Both the position numbers and the translations under genes were made by a program. A DNA stretch of 29,937 nt. Origin: CAZFQG01 sp964520785 (GTDB lineage Bacteria > Planctomycetota > Planctomycetia > Pirellulales > Thermoguttaceae). Location of the stretch: positions 1-29,937 of the forward strand of contig CAZFQG010000065.1 in NCBI GenBank assembly GCA_964520785.1, in the 5' to 3' direction. The notes under the pieces are model-generated. The model worked only from the letters and a program-made list of their open reading frames with translations. It did no database searches and had not been told where the DNA came from. Shown here one piece after another: positions 6,878 to 15,104 of the stretch; the stretch's first letter is position 1; every line of letters starts with the position of its first letter.

Positions 6878-8575
6878 CTACAACGACAGGAGGACTTCCA
6901 TCAGCCTGTTCACGGTGGTGATCAGACGGGCCGCCGCCTGATACGCATGCTGGTAGGAAATCAGTTTGATCGCTTCCTCGTCGAGATTGACGCCGCTTAC
7001 GGCCAGCTTCTCGGAACGCAGCGAGTTCTCGTATACGCCGGCCGTCTCGGCCTGCATCGCGCACGCATGACCCATCTGGGCGAGGGTTCCCACGATGGAA
7101 TCGTACATCGCCGAGATGCTGGCGCCGTTTCGAGAGGCGATGGGCATGTCGTTGAAATCGGCCAGCAGAAGCGCATTGTCGCCGTCCTCCCCGATTCCGC
7201 CGCGACTGGCGGCGAACAGACTCGGATTGCGGACGACCCCCGCGTCGACGCCGATATCGGCGGCGGACGAACCGGTGAAGAACACGTTCATTCCCAGCGC
7301 AGCCAGGATGCCGCTGGTGTCATTGGCGAACGCGAACTGCTCGTTCGGATCGGTCGCCTTGATGTGAAGCTTGTCGGCCGCGGTAACCTCCGCGTCGAGT
7401 CCCCCGATCGCGTTGATCGCCGCCGCCATCTGGTTCAACGACGTATCGCGACCCGTACCCGTCAGGTCGATCCTGATCGTGTGGCGGTTCGTGATTCCGG
7501 TCTTCGCGTTATTCAACAGAATATCGAACGACCCGTTCTTGGGAGAAAAAGGCAGTCCCGTGTCGTTGAGAGGGCGGGAGGGATTGTCGACCGCCAGCGC
7601 GGAGGTAAGGCTCTCGTAGCCTACCAATCCCTGGCCCTGGGAATAGACCTTGTTGAACTCGAAAATCAGCGTGGAGGCGAGCGCATCCCAGTCTTCCACG
7701 AACGCCCCGCACACGTCGTCCCGCCCATCGTACAGGCCGACGAGGGCCCCGCTTTGGGCTTCCAGACGCCGCCCCGTTTCCGTTACCTCGAGGAAACTGA
7801 CCGTCTGACCACGTGATTCGTCGGTCACGACCTGCACCGAACGGGCCTCTCCCTCGAATACGAGATAATCGCCGCCGCAATACACGTTCGTCGCTCCGCT
7901 CGGCTGTATCGCCACGCGGATATCGACGATGCCCGCCAGTTCCTCCAGCGCGGAAAGCCGTCGGTCTCGCAGGCCGACCGCGTCGCTCCCGGAGGCATTC
8001 CCCCCCTCGATCGTGGCGATCTGGACATTGAGCCGGGCGATCGTCGAGATTAGCCGGTTCATGTCGTCGCCCAGCAACTCCACCTCCCGGTCGCAGTCCT
8101 TTCGGTAGTTGACGACCCGGTTGCGAATCTGGTTCATGTGATCCGACAGCGTTGCCCCGGCGATGACCGCGTTCTGCCGGGCGGATACGCTCTCCGGCTG
8201 GTTCAGTACCCCGGAAATCGACGAGAAGAAGTTGGTCAGCGCGGTGCTCAAGTCGCTGTCGTTGAGTTCGCCGATAATGGTCTGTAACTGGCCGTAGGCG
8301 TAACTGAGTTTCTCCCAGCCCGCCAGTTCGCTCACCGATCCGCGAAGCTGTTCTTCGAGGAACTCGTCGATCTGCATGATGACGGCGTCGACCTGTACGC
8401 CCAGACCGAGAGAAAAACGACCGAAATCCTGAGCAGGAGCGGTCTTGAGGATCGCCTCTTCGCGAATGTAACCGGGCGTGTTGACGTTGGCGATATTCTG
8501 CCCGGTCACTTGCACGGCGATCTGGTTCGCCTGCAAGGCGTTCGCCCCCATCCGGATGACACCCTGTAACGACAT
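6878..8575 (-). CDS. flgK: Flagellar hook-associated protein 1 (FlgK)
   Basis: FlgK is the hook-filament junction protein next to the hook. The N-terminus carries the axial-protein motif (ALQANQIAVQVTGQNIANVNTPGY), and the C-terminus has the matching helix SGVNLDEEAIKLISYQHAYQAAARLI, both of which pack into the axial D0 core. The middle (about residues 90-480) is the FlgK body, including RDRRLSALEELAGI and a beta-rich D2/D3 part. At 565 residues it is of normal length. The start ATG at 8575 has only a weak purine stretch (GCGAGAG) upstream. It sits between flgN, its likely export chaperone gene, and flgL, in the order usual for this operon. Confidence 0.96.
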   Translation of the reverse strand: MSLQGVIRMGANALQANQIAVQVTGQNIANVNTPGYIREEAILKTAPAQDFGRFSLGLGVQVDAVIMQIDEFLEEQLRGSVSELAGWEKLSYAYGQLQTIIGELNDSDLSTALTNFFSSISGVLNQPESVSARQNAVIAGATLSDHMNQIRNRVVNYRKDCDREVELLGDDMNRLISTIARLNVQIATIEGGNASGSDAVGLRDRRLSALEELAGIVDIRVAIQPSGATNVYCGGDYLVFEGEARSVQVVTDESRGQTVSFLEVTETGRRLEAQSGALVGLYDGRDDVCGAFVEDWDALASTLIFEFNKVYSQGQGLVGYESLTSALAVDNPSRPLNDTGLPFSPKNGSFDILLNNAKTGITNRHTIRIDLTGTGRDTSLNQMAAAINAIGGLDAEVTAADKLHIKATDPNEQFAFANDTSGILAALGMNVFFTGSSAADIGVDAGVVRNPSLFAASRGGIGEDGDNALLLADFNDMPIASRNGASISAMYDSIVGTLAQMGHACAMQAETAGVYENSLRSEKLAVSGVNLDEEAIKLISYQHAYQAAARLITTVNRLMEVLLSL

Positions 8576-8609
8576 TGGTTACTCTCGCTGGCTCGTTGCG
8601 CCGGTTTCG

Positions 8610-9101
8610 CTAAACCGCCTCATCTACCAGGCTTCCCCCTATGGTGGCGGTTTGCTTGTGACTCTTGTTATATGTCGGCTTCCGGCGGCCTCCGGTCGCA
8701 ATAATCTCTAGGATTTGGGAAAGATGTAACAGGGTTCTCTGGGTAACTACCCAGTTGGTGAGGCTATAGTGCCTCAGAAGTTGTGCGCGGGCGTTCGTTT
8801 CGCGCGCCTGGAGGCGGACCGTATGTCGCGGGCCGCTGGGCAGCGTATCGACGAGGCCGGTGATGCTGTCGACGGGAAGCCCCTCTTTGGCCGCCTGTTC
8901 GAGCAGTTCACCGCGGCGTTCGAGACATTGTTGCAGCCGCCGGCAGAGCCGCTCCCCTTCTTCATTCGCCTCGGCCAGTCCGGCCACGTTCGACGTCCTC
9001 AAAAGCTCGCGTTTCCGCTTCAAATGGGCAAGCGTTTCGTCCTGTACGGCCAGTAGTTCCGAAAGGAATCGCGTGAGTTCCGTTTCCCAGGAGGTTGGCA
9101 T
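8610..9101 (-). CDS. flgN: FlgN-like flagellar export chaperone
   Basis: This 163-residue, mostly helical protein is rich in Leu, Glu and Arg, with a coiled-coil-like stretch from about residue 10 to 75 (LAVQDETLAHLKRKRELL, LCRRLQQCLERRGELLEQ). FlgN proteins keep FlgK and FlgL unfolded and deliver them to the flagellar export gate. The family has low sequence identity, so the call rests on fold type, size and the position directly before flgK. The start is chosen at ATG 9101, with AAAGG 7 nt upstream. An in-frame extension to 9158 has no helical character. Confidence 0.8.
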   Translation of the reverse strand: MPTSWETELTRFLSELLAVQDETLAHLKRKRELLRTSNVAGLAEANEEGERLCRRLQQCLERRGELLEQAAKEGLPVDSITGLVDTLPSGPRHTVRLQARETNARAQLLRHYSLTNWVVTQRTLLHLSQILEIIATGGRRKPTYNKSHKQTATIGGSLVDEAV

Positions 9102-9179
9102 GGGGGAGCCTTTGTGAGGAGGATTAACGACCAGGAAGTGACGAGATGGCGACGGCAAGCGGGACGGAAGTCGCCGGTT

Positions 9180-9497
9180 TTACCGGCGTTGGAGACGGAA
9201 AAGCTCGAACATGGGGTCGGCGAACCGTTCGGCGCTTACTTCGGTGATTCGTTCAACGAGGAGCTGGTCCAATTGCTGTTGGAAGACCTCTTCGCCGCGG
9301 CCTCCATAGGTGTATTCGGGCCTGTCGACCGTCTTCCGCATCGAACGGAGCATCTGCCCGAAGCAGGTTTCGCCGACGAAGTTCTGAAACTCCTTTTTCA
9401 GCCGGGCCGGATCGTCCGCGTCGCGTGGAGGAGTCGGTGACCGCATTTCCTGGACCAGCGAAGTCGCCGGCATCGGTCCGATCGGGGAGATATTCAT
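9180..9497 (-). CDS. flgJ: FlgJ-type rod-binding protein, single domain
   Basis: This 105-residue protein matches the N-terminal rod-capping/rod-binding domain of FlgJ (LKKEFQNFVGETCFGQMLRSMRKT, then GGRGEEVFQQQLDQLL). It lacks the C-terminal muramidase domain that enteric FlgJ carries. Single-domain FlgJ is the common form in many phyla, where a separate enzyme opens the wall. The start is ATG 9497 with GGAG 9 nt upstream; an upstream TTG (9512) would overlap that ribosome site. Upstream lies the foldback element, which separates it from flgI. Confidence 0.88.
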   Translation of the reverse strand: MNISPIGPMPATSLVQEMRSPTPPRDADDPARLKKEFQNFVGETCFGQMLRSMRKTVDRPEYTYGGRGEEVFQQQLDQLLVERITEVSAERFADPMFELFRLQRR

Positions 9498-9554
9498 CGC
9501 TGTTTTCTCCAATGGTCTCGTTGCAATCGATTGCCCGCCTCCGGCGGACTCTTA

Positions 9555-9664
9555 GAACTCGTATAGAATTAACTTCCCGAATTCCCGGGGGCGATCCCGA
9601 ATTTCACTCCGCTACGCTGCGTGAAAATCAGGATGGGCCCCCCAACTAATTTACGGACAAGTTC
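9555..9664. mobile_element. Foldback MITE-like element, copy 2, within the flagellar operon
   Basis: This 110-bp copy differs from 3685-3793 by a few base changes and one extra G. It is flanked by TTA on both sides (9552-9554 and 9665-9667). Arms at 9587-9607 and 9621-9643 form the long stem. The right-hand TTA is, on the minus strand, the TAA stop codon of flgI, so insertion duplicated the stop codon and left FlgI unchanged. In the flagellar transcript the element would form a stable hairpin between flgI and flgJ. Confidence 0.82.
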
Positions 9665-10747
9665 TTAGCGTACGATTACCTTGGCGTAGATTTTTCCGTC
9701 GCGTTCGAGGCATTTGACGATGTCGATCATATCCTCGGTCGGTACGTGTACCGCTTTGAGGGCTGCGATCAGTGATTTCAACTTGGGCGACTCCGTTCCC
9801 TCGATATCGACGGGGAACCATTCGGCGGGGTTTTGCGCTCCCTCCGGCGCGAGCCCCCCCACTTCGATGACCAGGCCGTTCTTATGAGTGACGACGGCGC
9901 GTCCGATCGCGACTTCCTCGCCCATGACGATCACGCCGCTGCGCTCGTCGATAACGACCTTGCTTTCGACCGGCACGTCGCGGATTTCCAGCTCGCGGAC
10001 CTGCCTGACGAAATCGACGACGTGGGTACGATATTGCTCGGGGATCCTCACGATAACGTTTTGCGCGTTGATCGCCCTGGCGATGCCGCCGGCATCCTCC
10101 GGGGCCTCCAACTGCATCGCGAAATGCTTGTTGATGATGGAGGCGACCTCCCCGGCCATCTGGAACCCGACGTGGTTGTCGTCGAGAACCAGCGTGATCA
10201 ACCCGTCTTCATGGAAGGCGTTGAAGAAATCCTCCTCCAAACGGCAACCCCGATGAACCCGCGCGGTCGTCAGAAACGTATCGTCTTCGATCGTCAGCGA
10301 CCCGGAGGCGGTCGCGAAAACGCGTCGGCTCTCGGGATTCGGTCCGACAAGGGGGGTAATCATCAGCCGGCCTCCGGCGAGACTTTTCGCCGCGCCGATT
10401 GAGCTGACGATGCAGTCGAGTTCGTCCCCCTGCCGGCCCCCGGCCGGAGGAATCGTCGCCGTGACCATGACGATCGCGACGTTTTTCGCCTTCTTCAATT
10501 CGCCGGCTCCTCCCGGACCGATCGGATTCCCCATCAACTGCATCGCCGTCGCCAGGCTTCGGATCGTCGGAAGGTAGTCGCCGCCGTCGCCGGTCCCCTT
10601 CAGCCCGATGACCAATCCCAGACCCTGCACGGTATTGCTCTCTTGTCCCTTCAGCCGGCAGATGTCGCCGATCCGGGTGGCCGCTTCGGCTCGCTGCGCC
10701 GCCCAGGCGATTAGGATGAAGAGAATCGCGAATGTAGTTCGACTCAT
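9665..10747 (-). CDS. flgI: Flagellar P-ring protein FlgI
   Basis: FlgI polymerises in the periplasm as the P-ring around the rod. This copy has 360 residues and starts with a signal peptide (MSRTTFAILFILIAWAA, probable cleavage after AEA at about residue 22). Family marks follow: RIGDICRLKGQESNTVQGLGLVIGL, LKGTGDGGD, LDCIVSSIGAAKSLAGG and VVIDERSGVIVMGEEV. The C-terminus (LKAVHVPTEDMIDIVKCLERDGKIYAKVIV) is complete. ATG 10747 has GAGG 7 nt upstream; the longer frame to 10819 gives no signal-peptide logic. The stop codon is also the target duplication of the downstream foldback element. A P-ring and L-ring pair implies a Gram-negative envelope with an outer membrane. Confidence 0.96.
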   Translation of the reverse strand: MSRTTFAILFILIAWAAQRAEAATRIGDICRLKGQESNTVQGLGLVIGLKGTGDGGDYLPTIRSLATAMQLMGNPIGPGGAGELKKAKNVAIVMVTATIPPAGGRQGDELDCIVSSIGAAKSLAGGRLMITPLVGPNPESRRVFATASGSLTIEDDTFLTTARVHRGCRLEEDFFNAFHEDGLITLVLDDNHVGFQMAGEVASIINKHFAMQLEAPEDAGGIARAINAQNVIVRIPEQYRTHVVDFVRQVRELEIRDVPVESKVVIDERSGVIVMGEEVAIGRAVVTHKNGLVIEVGGLAPEGAQNPAEWFPVDIEGTESPKLKSLIAALKAVHVPTEDMIDIVKCLERDGKIYAKVIVR

Positions 10748-10822
10748 GGGTTTTCCTCGTACCTTTTCCGCGGACGTCTTGCGGAAGCCGAAGCACATGG
10801 CCCGCTTGCCGTGAACCAACGT

Positions 10823-11509
10823 CTAGAACGGCTGGACATAGTCCAGCATCTTCATTAACCATCCTCGCCGGTATGCGTCCCGGGTGTGGCCCTCCTCCTG
10901 CTTGTGTATCCGCAAATTCGCGACCCTCTCGCTGAGAATCGTCCGGTTCGGCAGAAGGTCCACCGGTTGTATTTCGCCGGAGAGCGAAAAGTTCCAGACT
11001 TCATCGTTGACGATGGCCGTTTTGTGCCCTTCGATGATCAGGTTGCCGTTCGGCCGCTCGTCGACCACTTGGCAGGCGATCCGCGTCTTCATCGCCTCTT
11101 GTGTTTCCAGACCCCCCTCGCTGCGCATTTTATTGTTCCATTCTCCGGCGATGGCCGGCGCACCGGCGCTTTGCGGGTCGGGAACGAGATCGCCCCCCTT
11201 GATGAGAACCCACTGTTTGAGCGCCGCGTTCATGTTCGCCTTCTTCTTCCGGTCCATTTCGCCTTCGGAGAGGACCTGCGCCTTGAGGTCGACGACGACC
11301 GTGACGACGTCATGCACCTTGATCCTCGGCGGCGGCTCGACGACCTGGTACGTCCAGGATTCGTTCTCCAGAAGCAAGGGACGGCGGCGGCTCGGCGAAC
11401 CGTACAGGCTCGAGCTTTGGGCCGCTGCCGTCTCGCAGAATCCCAATACGCCGATGATCGCCAGTACGACGGCCGGGACGGATATCTTCGTTACCATGGA
11501 TTCGTCCAT
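10823..11509 (-). CDS. flgH: Flagellar L-ring protein FlgH
   Basis: FlgH forms the outer-membrane L-ring. The 228-residue sequence has the family core: VHDVVTVVVDLKAQ, NMNAAL, ETQEAMKTRIACQVVDERPNGNLIIEGHK and SGEIQPVDLLPNRTILSERVANLRI. FlgH is usually a lipoprotein. Here the leader (VVLAIIGVLGFCETAAAQ) has a cysteine, but its context GFC is not a good lipobox, so signal peptidase I cleavage near AAA-Q is also possible. A start at 11497 is an alternative; neither has a strong ribosome site. It is 75 nt upstream of flgI and 23 nt downstream of flgA. Confidence 0.95.
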   Translation of the reverse strand: MDESMVTKISVPAVVLAIIGVLGFCETAAAQSSSLYGSPSRRRPLLLENESWTYQVVEPPPRIKVHDVVTVVVDLKAQVLSEGEMDRKKKANMNAALKQWVLIKGGDLVPDPQSAGAPAIAGEWNNKMRSEGGLETQEAMKTRIACQVVDERPNGNLIIEGHKTAIVNDEVWNFSLSGEIQPVDLLPNRTILSERVANLRIHKQEEGHTRDAYRRGWLMKMLDYVQPF

Positions 11510-11532
11510 TTTCTTTAGCGATTCGTTTTCGT

Positions 11533-12531
11533 CTATTCGGTGCGAGAGAGGATATTGCAGACCTCCACCTCGTTCGGGCCGACGACCCGGGCCAGATATT
11601 TCGCGCGGTTGGTCGGGCTTTCCACGGTGATGACGTCGCCCATCGCGCCGTCCTGCCTGGCGCGGGCGTTCGTCCGAAGCCGGATTCCTCCACCGTGGAC
11701 GCGGACGCTCACGACTTTGCCGTTGTTTACGAGAATCGGCTGGATGACGGAGTCGCGAGTCAGCGGCCGTCCCTCGGGAATCGAACGGCCCATTTCCATT
11801 CCGAGCACTTCGTCGACGGACTGGAAGGTCCCCCGCGCGGCGGGGTTTCCCGGTGGAACCAGCCGCACGTCGCTTGGGCCGATCCGTTCGCCGATCCCCA
11901 GCGAACGGGTCGCGACCACGACGGACGCCTCGCGCGAAAGAACCGCCGCGACGGTGAGGCTCCGTCGGCCCTCGTTTCCGTCAATTTCCAACTCGAAATG
12001 GTGAGTCCCGCTGGAAGGCCTCTGCGTTCCGGTCACTTCGATTTCGCGCCGGGCACGGGAGATGGCCTCCGCCGCGGCGGCGTCCAGTTCGAGTTCCACC
12101 CTCCACCCCTGCCGCGGATCGACCCTGACCAAATACGCCGAAATCGCCTCCGCCGCCTTCGCGGTCGCGCTTCGGAGAATCGCCCGCGAAACGGTGGAGT
12201 CGTTCTCGCCCTTTCGCGCGGAGGCGACGCTGACCCGCGAAGCGCCGGAGAATTCATGCCGGGCGAGGTTCACGCCGCGGTTGAATAGGATGTCTTGTAT
12301 TTCTCTTATGGTGACGTGCCGGGGCGCGTCGCCGCGCGGCGCCGGAAAGAGTTCTATCGCTTCGATGCGGCCGATGAGTTCTTCGTCGGCCGCCGAGATC
12401 GTCGCCACGTCTCCCAGCGTGACGATCGTTCCGGAAACCGACGCCGCGGACCGGAGATGAATCGTGGCCGCCTCGCCGGAGCCAAGGACGCTCAAAACGG
12501 CCGCGAGGGCGAAAAGTAGGCGGGTTCTCAT
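11533..12531 (-). CDS. flgA: Flagellar P-ring assembly chaperone FlgA
   Basis: FlgA is a periplasmic chaperone that helps FlgI form the P-ring. The protein of 332 residues begins with a signal peptide (MRTRLLFALAAVLSVLGSGEA). The C-terminal half carries the SAF/ChapFlgA region: ATRSLGIGERIGPSDVRLVP, MGRSIPEGRPLTRDSVIQP and MGDVITVESPTNRAKYLARVVGPNEVEV. The N-terminal half is longer than in enteric FlgA and less conserved. ATG 12531 fits the signal peptide; the open frame runs to 12657 without support. No strong Shine-Dalgarno is seen. A 125-nt spacer with nothing recognisable separates it from flgG. Confidence 0.93.
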   Translation of the reverse strand: MRTRLLFALAAVLSVLGSGEAATIHLRSAASVSGTIVTLGDVATISAADEELIGRIEAIELFPAPRGDAPRHVTIREIQDILFNRGVNLARHEFSGASRVSVASARKGENDSTVSRAILRSATAKAAEAISAYLVRVDPRQGWRVELELDAAAAEAISRARREIEVTGTQRPSSGTHHFELEIDGNEGRRSLTVAAVLSREASVVVATRSLGIGERIGPSDVRLVPPGNPAARGTFQSVDEVLGMEMGRSIPEGRPLTRDSVIQPILVNNGKVVSVRVHGGGIRLRTNARARQDGAMGDVITVESPTNRAKYLARVVGPNEVEVCNILSRTE

Positions 12532-12656
12532 GGAGTTCGTCGTTTCTTGGGGCTTTGTTACGCGTGAAGGATCAATACAGTCCGCCAGATTCATGCGGAT
12601 AATCGCGCGGTGTTTGGTGGTTTGGATGCCCCCGCCGATCGGGCGTGATCGAGGCA

Positions 12657-13463
12657 CTAATAACGTCGGAGATTCGCGACCACTTCGAGCATCTGGTCCC
12701 CCGCCTTGACGACTTGGGAATTCATCTCGTAGGCGCGCTGCGTGGTGATCAGGTCGATCAGCTCACGGACCGGTTGGACGTTGGACGCCTCGAGCGCACC
12801 CTGGCGGACGACGCCGACGCTGTCCTGGCCCGGTGAAGCCGTTGTTGGGGGTCCCGAGGCATCCGTCTCGGCCAGAAGGTTCTCCCCCAGCCGCAACAGC
12901 CCCTCCGGATTGATGAAATAGGCCAGCTCGATCTGCCCGACTTGCGCCAGCGTGGGGGAGGCCGGCTGTTTCACGGAAACGATCCCCTCCGGGCTGACGG
13001 TGATCGCGGTCGCGTCCGGGGGGATCGAAATGCCCGGTTCGAGCAGTCGGCCGGTTTGCGCCGAACCGGCCACGATATCGCCGTTGGCGTTGAGCGAGAA
13101 GTTGCCGGCCCGCGTGTAGTATATGTTGCCGGTCGGCGGATCGACGACCTGGAAGTACCCTTTCCCTTCGATGAGCCAATCGAGTTCACGGCCGGTCTGC
13201 TTGAACGCTCCCTGCTCCATATCGGTTTGAACGCTTTGCACGGCGCTGCCCAGGCCGATTTGGATTCCCACCGGCGTGTATTGGCCGGACGAGTCCTGGG
13301 TGCCGGGGAATTTCTCGTTGCGATAGTACAGATCCTCGAAGTTCGTGCGGCCGGCCTTGTAACCGGTTGTTTCGACGTTCGCCAGATTGTTCGCGAGGAC
13401 GTCGATCTTGGTCTCCATCGAAATCATCCCCGTCGCGGCGGAGTAGAGGGTTTGGACGGACAT
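12657..13463 (-). CDS. flgG: Flagellar distal rod protein FlgG
   Basis: FlgG builds the distal rod of the flagellum. At 268 residues it has normal length. The N-terminus has the rod motif (IDVLANNLANVETTGYKAGRTNFEDLYY), the centre has IEGKGYFQV and YYTRAGNFSLNANGDIV, and the C-terminus ends in the conserved helix ELIDLITTQRAYEMNSQVVKAGDQML. GGAG lies 9 nt before the ATG. It follows flgF by 60 nt. Confidence 0.97.
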   Translation of the reverse strand: MSVQTLYSAATGMISMETKIDVLANNLANVETTGYKAGRTNFEDLYYRNEKFPGTQDSSGQYTPVGIQIGLGSAVQSVQTDMEQGAFKQTGRELDWLIEGKGYFQVVDPPTGNIYYTRAGNFSLNANGDIVAGSAQTGRLLEPGISIPPDATAITVSPEGIVSVKQPASPTLAQVGQIELAYFINPEGLLRLGENLLAETDASGPPTTASPGQDSVGVVRQGALEASNVQPVRELIDLITTQRAYEMNSQVVKAGDQMLEVVANLRRY

Positions 13464-13523
13464 GATGCTTGTCTCCTGGGGATTTTACCGGCCGTAATTT
13501 CGCGACAGCCAGCTTCGGTAAAC

Positions 13524-14282
13524 TCAATTGGTCCGCATGAGTCGGCCGTACAGTTGTCCGATCATGTTGTCGTGGGCCTGCATGACACGAATGTTCGCTT
13601 CGAATACACGGGAAGTCTCGATCATCGAAACCATCTGGGTTGTCGGTTCCACCCCGGAAACTTCCAGCGTTTCCGTCGCCAGACGCCGCTCTCCCGGAGG
13701 AATCGGTTGGGTCGGTCCCAGCGACTGGAAGCAGTTTCCACCGATCTTGGTCAGGTCGCCCAGCGACCGCGGAGCGACCACGCCCAACGTGGCGACGATC
13801 TCTCCGTTCTGAAGCACTTCGCCGCCGGAACCGAACGTCACCGGCCCGTCGGCGAGGTCGACTTGAATGGGAGCCCCCGTTTCGTCGAGGACCGGATCGC
13901 CGCCCTGCGTGATCAGTCGGCCTTCATTGTCGAGTTGGAAGTTGCCCGCCCGGGTCAGCGCGGTCCGGCCGTCTCTTTCAACCGTGAAGAATCCCGACCC
14001 TTTTATGGCGACGTCGCTCCAAATGCCGGTTACCTTGAAGGGGCCCGGCGTGAAATCGGTCGGCGTGGAGAAGAATTCCACCCCACCCCCCACGTCCGCG
14101 AGCTTGCCCGCGTTTGGCGGAACTCGGCCGTCGAGAATGTCCTGGGCGTAGCGCGCCTGAAACACGGCCAGTTCCTCTTTGAATCCGGCCGTATCCACGT
14201 TTGCCAGGTTGTTCGCGATGACGTCCAATCGCCTGTTCTGGACGCTCGCGCCATCCGCGCTGATGTATAGTCCGTAAGGCAT
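13524..14282 (-). CDS. flgF: Flagellar proximal rod protein FlgF
   Basis: FlgF is a proximal rod component of the FlgG/FlgF family. From ATG 14282 the protein has 252 residues and starts in the normal way (MPYGLYISADGASVQNRRLDVIANNLANVDTAGFKEE). KGSGFFTVERDGRTALTRAGNFQLDNEGRL and the C-terminal helix MVSMIETSRVFEANIRVMQAHDNM are present. The open frame reaches 14546, but the extra 88 codons are not rod sequence and run through the sigma54 promoter. The pair flgF-flgG is common at the head of flagellar rod operons; FlgF is separated from FlgG by its shorter length and divergent body. Confidence 0.93.
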   Translation of the reverse strand: MPYGLYISADGASVQNRRLDVIANNLANVDTAGFKEELAVFQARYAQDILDGRVPPNAGKLADVGGGVEFFSTPTDFTPGPFKVTGIWSDVAIKGSGFFTVERDGRTALTRAGNFQLDNEGRLITQGGDPVLDETGAPIQVDLADGPVTFGSGGEVLQNGEIVATLGVVAPRSLGDLTKIGGNCFQSLGPTQPIPPGERRLATETLEVSGVEPTTQMVSMIETSRVFEANIRVMQAHDNMIGQLYGRLMRTN

Positions 14283-14579
14283 GATTGTCCATCTTCGCGA
14301 GGCGGGTAATGATTCGCCGATGTACAAAGCAAGGGACATGCCAAAACGAGCCCGACTTCGGAAAACCGCCATTACTTGTTGCCTGGAAAGGAGTTGCGAC
14401 TTCCATTTCGCGAGCGGAATGGGCGGGATGGAAATACTGCTTCGGCAGTCCTGGCCGATCCTCCTTGAAATGCCGGAAAAATTCGCCGATTGTATCGGTT
14501 GTGCCGGTTGGCGCGTGGCCAGTCGCGAATCGCTCCCGATATCCACATTGAGCTTCCTGAAGAAATGGAGAACCCGGGA
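14283..14579. other. Divergent intergenic region between flgF and the DUF202 gene
   Basis: This stretch of 297 bases contains the sigma54-type promoter for flgF (14328-14343, minus strand) and the ribosome-binding GGAG (14567-14570) for the divergent + gene. I see no clear sigma70 promoter for the + gene and no further open frame with coding character. Confidence 0.6.
14328..14343 (-). promoter_or_regulatory. Sigma54 (RpoN) promoter of the flagellar operon
   Basis: On the minus strand the sequence reads TTGGCATG, TCCC, TTGCT. It matches the -24/-12 consensus YTGGCACG-N4-TTGCW at all fixed positions except one (C to T in GGCAC). The invariant GG and GC doublets are exactly 10 bases apart, as sigma54 requires. 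Initiation would fall near 14318, giving a leader of about 35 nt to the flgF ATG. Seen: sequence and spacing. Known: sigma54 promoters need an AAA+ enhancer-binding activator and often control rod and hook genes. Inferred: use here. The activator is not in this window. Confidence 0.65.
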
Positions 14580-14909
14580 ATGGATAATCCCCCCTATTCA
14601 AACGCGAGCCCCGAGCAAATGATTCTCCGCGATAAGCTTGCCGTGGACCGAACGCTTCTGGCTAACGAACGCACGCTTCTGGCGTACCTGAGATTCGGCG
14701 TCGCGCTATTGATCGCCGGCGTATCCATGATCCACTTCGCGAGCGAGGAGGGATGGTTCTGGGCGGTTGGGGTGGTTTGCATTCCTTTGGGAATCTACAC
14801 GACTTGGCTCGGAACCACCCGGTATCGCCAGATGAACCGGCAAATCGTCGCAAGCTGCACGAAGTGGATGCACGCTCACGAGGGTCCGGAAACCCCTTCC
14901 TCTCGGTAA
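14580..14909 (+). CDS. DUF202 (YidH-like) small inner-membrane protein
   Basis: This 109-residue protein has the DUF202 signature DRTLLANERTLLAYLRFGVALL, which begins the first membrane segment (about residues 30-50). A second hydrophobic segment follows (FWAVGVVCIPLGIYTTWLG), then a charged tail. Members are inner-membrane proteins of unknown function, found from bacteria to yeast vacuolar complexes. ATG 14580 is chosen because GGAG lies 9 nt upstream; ATG 14565 in the same frame has no spaced ribosome site. It is divergent from the flagellar operon and has no evident functional link to it. Confidence 0.85.
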   Translation: MDNPPYSNASPEQMILRDKLAVDRTLLANERTLLAYLRFGVALLIAGVSMIHFASEEGWFWAVGVVCIPLGIYTTWLGTTRYRQMNRQIVASCTKWMHAHEGPETPSSR

Positions 14910-15104
14910 ACGGGGCGAGGAGAACAAAACGCACACGGAAACGCCAAGCGGCCGGGCCGGAGTGCGCACCGGCCTCGAGCGGTCTTCTCGACCGGCCCGC
15001 AATTGCTTCCCGAACCCTTTCCCGTCCCGCCGTTTACGAGCGAAACGCCACGGAATTCGACTGAAGACATGGGACGTCGCCGTGTAAAAGGTTCTTCTGG
15101 GAAA

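Noticed and set aside
4656..6941. Long + strand open frame (761 codons) opposite flgL
   Set aside because: It mirrors flgL in a GC-rich antisense frame, is full of Arg, Gly and Asp without domain pattern, and has no ribosome site; the flagellar protein explains the codon bias.
12942..14270. 442-codon + strand frame opposite flgG and flgF
   Set aside because: It crosses two well-supported rod genes and their spacer and carries no recognisable domain.
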